Source: CAYZDV01 sp964477275 (lineage in GTDB: Bacteria; Acidobacteriota; Aminicenantia; Aminicenantales; Aminicenantaceae). Taken from it: DNA of 6,665 bases. The translations under genes were made by a program, and so were the position numbers. The DNA lies in the NCBI GenBank assembly GCA_964477275.1, contig CAYZDV010000110.1, forward strand, positions 1 to 6,665. Reading direction: 5' to 3'. Every line of letters begins with the position of its first letter. Within the stretch, counting starts at the first letter, position 1. Shown here piece by piece: positions 1 through 6,644 of this stretch. The notes below the pieces were generated by a model. That model had not been told where the DNA came from and made no database searches. It worked only from the letters and a program-made list of their open reading frames with translations.

Positions 1-623
1 TCGCCCAGGTCAAGGAGGCTCTGGTTGAACTTCTGTTCTTTCTCGTGGGTGGCCTGAAAGGAGAAGTCGATGACCGCCTCATGCCCTTCTTTCCTCAGGG
101 TGAGCTCGTTGAACCGGATGCCTTCATGGAGAGCCAGCTTTTTCAGGGTGGCCAGAATCTCCCTGGAGTGTTTTGCTTTGAGATGGTAGCTGGAGGTGGA
201 CTTCCGGAGGAAAAGGTCTTCGACTTTTCCGAAGATGACCAGAATCAGGAGGACGACCGCGGTGAAAATGACGGCAATCAGGTAATAGCCAGCTCCGATG
301 ACCAGGCCAAGGCCGGCCATGGCCCATAGACTGGCGGCAGTGGTCAGCCCCATAATGCTTCCCCGTGCCTGAATGATGGTCCCGGCTCCGATGAACCCGA
401 TTCCGGTGATGACTCCGGCAGCGATCCGGGTGAGGTCGATGGCGGTGCTTTCTCTCCCCTGGAGAAGAAGCCCGGAGAGAATCATCATCATCGTCGAGCC
501 GACACAGATCAGGATGTTCGTCCTGAACCCGGCAGGTTTCTGACTGGATTCGCGCTCCAGGCCGACAATGCCGCCCAGAGCCACGGCCAGCAGCAGTTTC
601 ATCGTCACTTCCAGGATAGTCAT
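1..623 (-). CDS. MgtC/SapB family inner-membrane protein (3' end beyond window)
   Basis: The reading frame runs leftward from an ATG at 623 and stays open for 207 codons to the window edge, so the C-terminus is missing. The first ~130 residues are hydrophobic with about four to five membrane segments (roughly 8-22, 36-55, 66-83, 93-110, 111-131). They carry the family signatures: GLERE (21-25), KPAGFRT (29-35), GIGFIGAGTI (74-83) and GLTTAASLWA (92-101). From about residue 145 a soluble region begins that should be the start of the ACT-like C-terminal domain seen in long MgtC proteins. A GAGGAAAG Shine-Dalgarno sequence (627-634) sits 3 nt from the ATG, with its GAGG core 7 nt away, which supports this start over Met8. 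In Salmonella, MgtC supports growth at low magnesium and survival in macrophages and acts on the F1Fo ATP synthase; it is not itself a proven magnesium transporter. Many family members are uncharacterised, so only the family is assigned here. Confidence 0.93.
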   Translation of the reverse strand, partial: MTILEVTMKLLLAVALGGIVGLERESSQKPAGFRTNILICVGSTMMMILSGLLLQGRESTAIDLTRIAAGVITGIGFIGAGTIIQARGSIMGLTTAASLWAMAGLGLVIGAGYYLIAVIFTAVVLLILVIFGKVEDLFLRKSTSSYHLKAKHSREILATLKKLALHEGIRFNELTLRKEGHEAVIDFSFQATHEKEQKFNQSLLDLG

Positions 624-645
624 GGTCTTTCCTCGCCAAAAAATC

Positions 646-661
646 TGATACTAATGTATCA
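646..661 (-). repeat. AT-rich inverted repeat upstream of the MgtC-family gene
   Basis: The arms TGATAC (646-651) and GTATCA (656-661) are perfect complements around a 4-nt loop. Read on the minus strand, the hairpin is followed after one base pair step by a run of six T (638-643). That resembles a weak intrinsic terminator for the upstream peptidase transcript. The repeat also overlaps the -10 region of a candidate promoter, so it could instead be an operator. The stem is only 6 bp and AT-rich, so a terminator role is uncertain. The surrounding sequence is clearly richer in GC, which makes this island stand out. Confidence 0.45.
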
Positions 662-682
662 CATCCGGAAACACGGAGACAA
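653..682 (-). promoter_or_regulatory. Possible sigma-70-type promoter for the MgtC-family gene
   Basis: On the minus strand a TTGTCT -35-like element (677-682) lies 18 nt from TACATT (653-658). The -10-like hexamer is preceded directly by TGA, which gives an extended -10 (TGn). Each hexamer matches 4 of 6 consensus positions. Transcription would start near 646, leaving a leader of about 23 nt that contains the Shine-Dalgarno site. The match is weak. The rest of the 127-nt gap between the two minus-strand genes (624-750) shows no open reading frame that I would support. Confidence 0.3.
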
Positions 683-750
683 GACTCCCTCCCCTGCCTG
701 CAGCTTTCCATGCGGCCGGGCCGGTCCGCCAGCCTTCACGCTGCCGGCAT

Positions 751-2946
751 TCAGCGGTGGAGAAAATGCGTGAACCAGAAATCGACGTAATGGCGGTTGG
801 TATGGTCTCTTTTCTTTCCGCCGTAGCCGTGCCTCTGGTCGGGGTAGAGCATGAACCCGAACTGCTTGCCCTCATCCATGAGCCTGTCGATGAGCTGGAT
901 TGTGTTCTGCATGTGGACATTGTCGTCCATGGCGCCGTGGGAAAGGAAGAGCACGCCTCTGTATTTTTCCGCGTGGGTCATCACCGACCCGAACTCGTAG
1001 CCTTCCTTATTGTCGCCGGGCCGGTCCATGTAGCGCTCGGTGTAGACGGTGTCGTAGAGCTCCCACCGCGTCACCGGAAAGCGGGCGTAACCGTGGGTAA
1101 AATAGTCCGCTCCGTAGGTCAGGGCCATGCAGGTGGCGTAGCCGCCGTAGCTTCCTCCGGTGATTCCGATTCTGGTCCTGTCCACGAAGGGCTTCTGGTG
1201 GAGCCACCTGACGGCCTCGATCAGGTCGTGCATTTCCCATTTCCCCAGCTGGCGGTGCATGAGGGACATGCCTTTTTTCCCGAAATGGCCTGAGCCGCGG
1301 TGGTCGACGCTGATGAGGATAATCCCTTCCTGGGCAAAGTACAGCGAGGAAAGAGGAGGATAGGAGTTGGAGACCGTGCTCGAGCCGGGCCCGCCGTAGA
1401 TGCTGAAAAGCACAGGATAGGTCTTGCGGCTGTCAAAATCCGGGGGAAGGATCCAGTAGGCGGGAAGATTCCCGCCGTCTTCGGTGGGGATGGAGAACAG
1501 CTCTTTTCTCGCGAGCTTGTATTCGTCCATGAGCGGAGTCCGGCTTTCTCCCAGGTTTCTGACCAGGGTGCCGTCGCTGCGGTAGAGGTCCTGCCGGGAG
1601 GGAGCGGTCACGCTGGAGAAATAATCGATGAAATAGCTCCCTTCGGGCGAGACCCGGGTCCGGTGGCTGCCGGGTTCTCCGGTCAGGCGTTTGAGGCCGG
1701 TTCCGTCCAGGTTGACCCGGAAGAGATGGGATTCTGTGGACTGGCCCTTATTCCCGGAAAAAAAGACTCTCCTGTTTTTCTCATCGACCAGCTCGATTCC
1801 GGTGACAGACCATTCGCCCTCCGTTAAGCGCTTCACGAGCTTTCCTTCCAGGTCATAAAGGGAGAGATGGCGCCAGCCGTCCACATCGCTCAGGAGGAGG
1901 AAGCCGCTCCGGTCTTTGAGGAAATAGAGGTCTTCGAAAAACTCCACCCAGGAAGGCTGGTTTTCCGTGTGGATTTCCCTCTTTTTTCCCGTCTGCAGGT
2001 CGACGCCGTAAATTTTGATCTCGGTCTGGTCGCGGTTCATCCACTGGAAGGTGAGAGTGGAGCTGTCGGGAAACCAGAAGGGCCAGGCCACATAATGGTC
2101 GGCCCGCTCATCGATATCGGCCCAGACCAGGGTCCTGTCGGCGACCGTCACAATTCCCAGCCGGACTTCCGGGTTGGGGTCTCCGGACTTCGGGTAGCGC
2201 TGGACCTCCAGCTCGCCGTGCGTGCCCCGGGCTCCGAAGATGGGAAAAGTGGGCACCGGGCTGTCGTCGAAGCGGAGGAAGGCGATGCGCCGGCTGTCAG
2301 GCGACCACCAGAAGGCCGCATACCGGGAGCGCCGGCCCAGGATTTCCTCGTAGTAAACCCAGGAGGCCCAGCCGTTCAAAACGGTCTCCGAGCCGTCTGC
2401 GGTCAACTGGTATTCGAGGCCGCTGGCGATGTCGAGGGCAAAGATGTTGTTGTCCCGGGTGTAGGCGAGATGTTTTCCGTCAGGAGAGAAGCGGGGGTTT
2501 TTCTCCTCAGCAGGGGTGGCGGTGAGGCGCCTGAGCAGCCCTGTCTTCAGGCTGTAGTAATAGAGGTCATTCTGGAATGTGTAGAGAAGGCCGCTGTAAT
2601 CAGGGGAGAAGGCCTCGTGCCGGGCGGCCGGGAGGTTTCCGGGCAGGTTTTTCTGGATCAGGTCGTAGTCGAGGAAGAGCGTTTTTTTGCCTGTTCTGGC
2701 CTCCACCTTGAACAGCTTTGTAGTTTTTTTCTTTTCGTCCCTTTCGAAGAGGAGATAATGGGCATCGTCCAGCCATTCGCGGACAGAAGGCAGGGGCATG
2801 AAGAGACGGGGCTCTGCGTTCTCGTAGACCTGTTCATAGGTCAGCTTCTTTGCCGGCTGTTCAGGCCACGCCGCTCCCCTGAGGCCGAGGATACAAAAAA
2901 GGCAGATGAATGTTCTCAGAAATGCGGGATGGATAGCTTTCCTCAT
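751..2946 (-). CDS. Secreted S9 family dipeptidyl peptidase (DPP-IV-like)
   Basis: This is a serine exopeptidase predicted to remove N-terminal dipeptides from peptides in the periplasm or outside the cell. Numbering here counts from the upstream in-frame ATG at 2952. Residues 3-29 look like a Sec signal peptide (basic start, hydrophobic TFICLFCILGL, small AA near 27-28). Residues ~60-490 form the DPP-IV N-terminal beta-propeller, and ~500-733 the alpha/beta-hydrolase domain. The catalytic triad is Ser601 in GGSYGG, Asp676 in HGAMDD and His708 in QRHG, with the same Asp-His spacing as human DPP-IV. The propeller motif WVYYEE supplies Glu202/Glu203, the pair that binds the substrate N-terminus. 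Oxyanion Tyr519 and S1-pocket residues Val627, Trp630, Tyr633 and Tyr637 also align, suggesting Pro or Ala at P1. Full length (about 731 aa) is normal for the family. I chose the ATG at 2946 because GGAGG is 8 nt upstream of it, but only 2 nt from the ATG at 2952. Exact specificity is inferred. Confidence 0.95.
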   Translation of the reverse strand: MRKAIHPAFLRTFICLFCILGLRGAAWPEQPAKKLTYEQVYENAEPRLFMPLPSVREWLDDAHYLLFERDEKKKTTKLFKVEARTGKKTLFLDYDLIQKNLPGNLPAARHEAFSPDYSGLLYTFQNDLYYYSLKTGLLRRLTATPAEEKNPRFSPDGKHLAYTRDNNIFALDIASGLEYQLTADGSETVLNGWASWVYYEEILGRRSRYAAFWWSPDSRRIAFLRFDDSPVPTFPIFGARGTHGELEVQRYPKSGDPNPEVRLGIVTVADRTLVWADIDERADHYVAWPFWFPDSSTLTFQWMNRDQTEIKIYGVDLQTGKKREIHTENQPSWVEFFEDLYFLKDRSGFLLLSDVDGWRHLSLYDLEGKLVKRLTEGEWSVTGIELVDEKNRRVFFSGNKGQSTESHLFRVNLDGTGLKRLTGEPGSHRTRVSPEGSYFIDYFSSVTAPSRQDLYRSDGTLVRNLGESRTPLMDEYKLARKELFSIPTEDGGNLPAYWILPPDFDSRKTYPVLFSIYGGPGSSTVSNSYPPLSSLYFAQEGIILISVDHRGSGHFGKKGMSLMHRQLGKWEMHDLIEAVRWLHQKPFVDRTRIGITGGSYGGYATCMALTYGADYFTHGYARFPVTRWELYDTVYTERYMDRPGDNKEGYEFGSVMTHAEKYRGVLFLSHGAMDDNVHMQNTIQLIDRLMDEGKQFGFMLYPDQRHGYGGKKRDHTNRHYVDFWFTHFLHR

Positions 2947-2954
2947 CGTCATGT

Positions 2955-2959
2955 CCTCC
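2955..2959 (-). promoter_or_regulatory. Shine-Dalgarno site that decides the peptidase start
   Basis: On the minus strand AAGGAGG lies just upstream of two in-frame ATG codons. It is 2 nt from the first (2952) and 8 nt from the second (2946). The longer spacing is the normal one, so translation most likely begins at 2946, and the protein is two residues shorter than the longest possible frame. Confidence 0.7.
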
Positions 2960-2975
2960 TTCGGAAACCATCAGA

Positions 2976-3004
2976 GTTTTAGCAGACCGAAAAAAGGAAG
3001 TCAA
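2976..3004 (-). promoter_or_regulatory. Sigma-70-type promoter for the peptidase gene
   Basis: On the minus strand TTGACT (2999-3004, five of six -35 consensus bases) is separated by exactly 17 nt from TAAAAC (2976-2981, four of six -10 bases). A start site near 2969 would give a leader of about 22 nt containing the Shine-Dalgarno sequence, which is a coherent layout. The -35 element lies close to the start of the divergent kinase gene, so factors binding here could affect both directions. This was found by eye only. Confidence 0.5.
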
Positions 3005-3024
3005 CCTGCGGAGATTGAAGAGCC

Positions 3025-3029
3025 GGGAG
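3025..3029 (+). promoter_or_regulatory. Shine-Dalgarno site bearing on the kinase start
   Basis: GGGAG lies 12 nt before the ATG at 3042. The spacing is somewhat long but workable. The alternative upstream start, TTG at 3015, has GGAG (3010-3013) only 1 nt away, which is too close. Later in-frame ATGs at 3054 and 3105 have no recognisable site. This favours 3042 but does not settle it. Confidence 0.45.
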
Positions 3030-3041
3030 TGTTCTGATAAA

Positions 3042-5213
3042 ATGTATCTTCAGATGAAGCTTTCCACAACCGACTTCCCTCTCGCTGAAAACTACTACAA
3101 AAAAATGACCTTGAGGAACACCTTCTGGAACCTGGTCCTGTTCGTCAGCCCCTTCCTGCTTCTTTTTTTAATCGTTTACTTCGGGACCTCTTCGCTGACC
3201 AAGTCCCAGGTCTACAGCCGTCTCCTGAACACCGTTGAGGAAAACGTGAAGACCATCGACATTTTTCTCGAGGACCGGGAAATCGACCTCAGGTCCTATT
3301 CGCAAATCCACGTCGATAGCATCGGGGAAGCCACCGGATTCTCTTCCTTCCTGGAATCGCTCATCGAGGAGAAAAAGTGGTATGATTTCGTGATCATTGC
3401 CGACCTCGAGGGAGAGATCGTTCTTTCCATCAACAGAAAGATCGAGGGGAATATCGCCGGGAGGGAGTATTTCAGGGTCACAAAGAGGGGGGAGTCCTTT
3501 ATTTCGGGCATCTTCCACTCGGACATCCTGGGCACTTCGGTGATGATTCTTTCCCATCCTCTGCGGGACAAATCGGGAGAGATCGTCGGGGTTCTGGCTG
3601 CTTCGCTCAACATCAGCCATTTTTATAATCTTCTCTTTGACCTGAGAATTTCCGAGACCAGCGAGCTTTTTCTGGTCGACGATGAAGGAATGCTCCTCTC
3701 TCCCACCCGTTTGGGCGGCAAACCGCTGATTGACAGAGGGTTTTTTGAGGAGGAGGGGAATCCTCATACCGGAAAGGAAGGAATCAAGACCCATCTCGAC
3801 TACAGAGGGCAGAAAGTCCTCTGTGCTTACAAGAAACTTCCCCAGGCCGATATATATCTTGTCTCCGAGGTGGACCTGAAAGATGCGCTTCTTCCGGTGC
3901 GGAGGGTCAGCCGCAGCATTTTCCTGGTCTTCACTCCTTTCTTTGTGGTTCTGGTCGTCATTTCGAGCCTGTATTCGAGGAGAATCACCTCGCTGCTCCG
4001 CAGGCTGACCGGAGACCTGGAGAAAGCCCTGAGCGAGTCGCGCTCGAAGAAGCAGGAAGTCGATACGGTCAACACGGAGCTGGAGCGGAAGGTCAGGGAG
4101 AGCGAAGGACTGGCCAGGGAATTGAGGCGTTCGGAGGAATACATCCGCAACCTGATCGACAGCATTTCCATCGGAGTGGTGGGTCTGGATGGAGAGGGCC
4201 GCATCACTCATTACAACAAGGAATTCAAGGAACTGCTCGACCTTGAACGGGTGGAGAAAGGCCAGGATATTTTCAGCGTCCTGCCCTGGCTGAAGGAAAA
4301 AGACTTCGAGCTGGCCTTCGAGAACACCATCCTGAAAAACACCCCCCACCGGCTCGAGGAGCGGGAAATCAGGCTCGACGGAGGGGAACAGTACTTCAAC
4401 CTTTCCTTTTTCCCGATAGAGAAGGGAAGAAGGGAGGTGATGGGCGTGACCCTGCTTATAGAGAATGCGACGGAGAAGAAAAGGCTCCGGGAGCAGCTGG
4501 CGGAATACGAGAAGCTCTCGGCCCTGGGGCAGCTCGCCCTGGGCGCTGCCCATGAGATCAACAACCCGCTCCTGGGCATTTCCTCCTACCTGGAGATTCT
4601 GATCGAAGAGACCGGGGACAAAAAAGCGAAAAAGGAAATCGAGTACGTCCTGGAGAACGTCTACCGGATCTCGGAGACGATCCGGGGCCTTCTCGATTTT
4701 GCCCGGCCCTCACCTCCTCAGTTCACCAAAGTCAACATCAATCATCTCATCGATGAAATTCTGTCCTTCCTGGGCCATCAGCCCATCTTCCGGAAGGTCA
4801 AAATCGGGAAAAGCCTTCCGGAAGCCCTTCCTCAGGTCACCGCTGATTTGAACCAGGTCCGCCAGGTGTTAATCAACATGTTCATCAATGCCGCCCAGTC
4901 GATGCCTGCGGGCGGAGAGCTGAGGGTGGAAACCTCCAAGGTCAAGTTCGAGGAGCTCATCCAGATTGACATCTCCGACACCGGAGTCGGCATCTCCCAG
5001 GAAAATATAACGAAAATATTCGACCCGTTCTTCACCACCAAGAGGGGAAAAGGCACCGGCCTGGGCCTGAGCATCAGCCTGAGCTACATCAAGAATCACA
5101 GCGGTTCGGTCACGGTCAGGAGCGAAGTCAACAAGGGAACGACCTTCTCCATTTTCCTTCCCATCCGGCAGAAAGGCCGTCTTCTCTTCAAGGACGAAGA
5201 GGTGATCTCGTGA
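3042..5213 (+). CDS. Membrane sensor histidine kinase (CACHE-PAS-HisKA-HATPase), NtrB-like
   Basis: This is the sensor kinase of a two-component system: it autophosphorylates a histidine and passes the phosphate to the regulator encoded next to it. Counting from the ATG at 3042 (723 aa), a short cytoplasmic tail precedes TM1 (~28-48). An extracytoplasmic sensor (~49-291) follows, resembling a double CACHE domain (GREYF at 140-144, then a Pl.d..GeivGVLaasl-type segment). TM2 is ~292-311. A charged, probably coiled-coil linker (~312-365) begins like a HAMP helix but is degenerate. A PAS domain spans ~364-476. HisKA carries the phospho-acceptor His504 in AHEINNP. The ATPase domain keeps the N box (Asn616), G1 DTGVGI (646-651), F box IFDPFFTTK (659-667) and G2 GTGLGL (671-676), so it should be active. 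The regulator start overlaps its stop by 4 nt. An in-frame TTG at 3015 would add nine residues. The ligand cannot be read from the sequence, and the generic CACHE residues do not clearly show the amino-acid-binding motif. Confidence 0.93.
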   Translation: MYLQMKLSTTDFPLAENYYKKMTLRNTFWNLVLFVSPFLLLFLIVYFGTSSLTKSQVYSRLLNTVEENVKTIDIFLEDREIDLRSYSQIHVDSIGEATGFSSFLESLIEEKKWYDFVIIADLEGEIVLSINRKIEGNIAGREYFRVTKRGESFISGIFHSDILGTSVMILSHPLRDKSGEIVGVLAASLNISHFYNLLFDLRISETSELFLVDDEGMLLSPTRLGGKPLIDRGFFEEEGNPHTGKEGIKTHLDYRGQKVLCAYKKLPQADIYLVSEVDLKDALLPVRRVSRSIFLVFTPFFVVLVVISSLYSRRITSLLRRLTGDLEKALSESRSKKQEVDTVNTELERKVRESEGLARELRRSEEYIRNLIDSISIGVVGLDGEGRITHYNKEFKELLDLERVEKGQDIFSVLPWLKEKDFELAFENTILKNTPHRLEEREIRLDGGEQYFNLSFFPIEKGRREVMGVTLLIENATEKKRLREQLAEYEKLSALGQLALGAAHEINNPLLGISSYLEILIEETGDKKAKKEIEYVLENVYRISETIRGLLDFARPSPPQFTKVNINHLIDEILSFLGHQPIFRKVKIGKSLPEALPQVTADLNQVRQVLINMFINAAQSMPAGGELRVETSKVKFEELIQIDISDTGVGISQENITKIFDPFFTTKRGKGTGLGLSISLSYIKNHSGSVTVRSEVNKGTTFSIFLPIRQKGRLLFKDEEVIS

Positions 5214-6580
5214 GCACGTTCTCGATTCTGGTCGTGGACGATGAGATTCTCACCCTCAACAACCTGAAAAAGGTGCTGGAGAAAGAGGGCTACGAGGTTC
5301 ACATGGCCGAATCAGGGGAAAAAGCGCTCGGGTTGATGGAGACCTTCAAGCCGCATCTTATCCTCCTTGATTTGATGCTGCCCGGGATATCGGGCATCGA
5401 GGTCCTCAAGCGGGTCAAGGCGATGGAAAGAGAGACCATCGTCATCATGATGACCGCCTATGAGATCCTGGAGAAGGCCGTGGAAGCCATGAAGCTGGGA
5501 GCGTATGATTACCTGCTCAAGCCGTTCAAGATCAACGAGCTGAAAAACATCTGCCGCCGCGGCCTGGAGACCCTCTCGCTCCGGATCCGCATCCAGGAGC
5601 ACCTCAACACCGAGAAGGGGAGGTACTACTTCGGAAAGATCGTGGCCGAGAGCCAGAAGATGAGAGAGGCGGTGGAAATGGCCAGGCGGGTCGCTTCCTC
5701 GGATAAGACGACCGTTCTTCTCCAGGGGGAAAGCGGAACCGGGAAAGAGCTTCTGGCCAAGGCCATCCACTACCACAGCCCCCGCGCCGAGAAGCCTCTG
5801 GTCGAGATCAACTGCGCGGCCATCCCCGATAACCTGATGGAGAGCGAGCTCTTCGGTTATGAAGCGGGCGCCTTCACAGACGCCAAGAAACGAAAAACCG
5901 GGCTCCTGGAGAGGGCCGACGAGGGGACGGTCTTCTTTGATGAGATCGGCGACATGTCTTTGAACCTCCAGGCCAAGCTGCTCCGGGTTCTCGAGGAGGA
6001 AAACTTCACCCGGCTGGGCGGGGAGAGGAGAATCCAGGTCAACATCCGGGTGATCGCGGCCACCAACAAGGACCTGCAAAAGGTCACCGATGAAAAAAAA
6101 TTCAGGGAAGACCTTTTCTACCGGTTAAACGTCGTTCCTGTCCGCATCCCGCCGTTGAGGGAGAGAAAAGAGGACATCGTGCCTCTGACCCTCTCCTTTA
6201 TCCAGGAATTCAATCAAGAGCTCAAGCGCTCTTTCAAAGGGATTTCCCAGGAAGCCGCCCAGGCGTTGATGAATTATCCCTGGCCGGGCAACGTGCGGGA
6301 ATTGAAGAATATCATCGAGAGAACGATGTCCCTGAACATGGCCGATGAAATCCTGCTGAGGCACTTTCCCCTGGAAATCAGAACTTACCAGAAGCTCCAG
6401 AGAAGCCGCATCATCGAGGAGGCCGCGGTTCAGGACGAGTTCCTGAGCCTGGAAGAGCTGGAGAGGAAGTACATCGAGCGGGTTCTCGAGCATACCCGGC
6501 AGAACAAAACCCGGGCGGCCAGGATTCTCGGCATTCACCCCACCTCCCTGTTCAGGAAAATGAAGTCCTGGACCCCGTAA
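5210..6580 (+). CDS. NtrC-family sigma-54-dependent response regulator
   Basis: This is a bacterial enhancer-binding protein of 456 aa, a normal length for the family, predicted to activate RNA polymerase-sigma-54 when phosphorylated. The receiver domain (~1-120) has acidic residues Asp10/Asp11, phospho-acceptor Asp54, Thr82 and Lys104 followed by Pro105. The AAA+ domain (~143-370) has Walker A GESGTGKE (173-180), Walker B VFFDEIGD with Asp244/Glu245, likely arginine finger Arg305 in FYRLNVVP, and the sensor II region WPGNVREL (358-365). The sigma-54 contact loop reads GAFTDA (220-225), not GAFTGA. A Fis-type helix-turn-helix closes the protein (~413-455; NKTRAARILGI then SLFRKMKSW). Start is GTG at 5210, overlapping the kinase stop in GTGA. 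AGAGG (5198-5202) 7 nt upstream lies inside the kinase gene, so translation is probably coupled. Its cognate kinase is almost certainly the overlapping upstream gene. Its target promoter is not identified. Confidence 0.96.
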   Translation: MSTFSILVVDDEILTLNNLKKVLEKEGYEVHMAESGEKALGLMETFKPHLILLDLMLPGISGIEVLKRVKAMERETIVIMMTAYEILEKAVEAMKLGAYDYLLKPFKINELKNICRRGLETLSLRIRIQEHLNTEKGRYYFGKIVAESQKMREAVEMARRVASSDKTTVLLQGESGTGKELLAKAIHYHSPRAEKPLVEINCAAIPDNLMESELFGYEAGAFTDAKKRKTGLLERADEGTVFFDEIGDMSLNLQAKLLRVLEEENFTRLGGERRIQVNIRVIAATNKDLQKVTDEKKFREDLFYRLNVVPVRIPPLRERKEDIVPLTLSFIQEFNQELKRSFKGISQEAAQALMNYPWPGNVRELKNIIERTMSLNMADEILLRHFPLEIRTYQKLQRSRIIEEAAVQDEFLSLEELERKYIERVLEHTRQNKTRAARILGIHPTSLFRKMKSWTP

Positions 6581-6616
6581 TCCCGCCTCTGAAACCCGAC
6601 AATCCGCATTAAATGT

Positions 6617-6644
6617 AAAATTGGGGACTGTCCCCAATTTTTTT
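6617..6644 (+). terminator. Inverted repeat with T-run: likely intrinsic terminator of the two-component operon
   Basis: A perfect inverted repeat begins 36 nt after the regulator stop: 12-nt arms (6617-6628 and 6630-6641) around a single central T at 6629. As RNA it can form an 11-bp stem with a CTG loop and a GGGGA/TCCCC core. A run of seven T spans 6638-6644, four of them in the stem and three beyond. On the minus strand the same hairpin is followed by only a few T, so it may terminate weakly in that direction as well. The near-palindromic GGGGACTGTCCCC core is also the sort of sequence found in dispersed extragenic repeats. The remaining 6645-6665 begins with six G and holds nothing that I recognise. 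Confidence 0.7.

Noticed and set aside
124..711. A 195-codon minus-strand frame overlapping the MgtC-family gene
   Set aside because: Its translation is rich in His, Arg, Ser and Asp with no membrane segments. It is an out-of-frame shadow of the MgtC-family gene, whose true frame begins at 623.
1867..2982. A 371-codon open frame on the plus strand, antisense to the peptidase gene
   Set aside because: It mirrors the peptidase frame in GC-rich codons, shows no domain or motif, and its translation is low-complexity. The minus-strand gene there has complete catalytic motifs.
2961..2985. A possible sigma-54 promoter in the divergent region (GG at 2963-2964 and GC at 2982-2983)
   Set aside because: The spacing between the GG and GC is far longer than the roughly 10 nt needed, and the flanking bases do not match.
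3168..4553. A 461-codon open frame on the minus strand, antisense to the kinase gene
   Set aside because: It is long but has no recognisable domain. It arises from the lack of stops opposite the kinase codons, and the plus-strand product is unmistakable.
5312..6079. A 255-codon minus-strand frame opposite the response regulator
   Set aside because: It is a shadow of the regulator gene, with no motif and no sign of independent coding.
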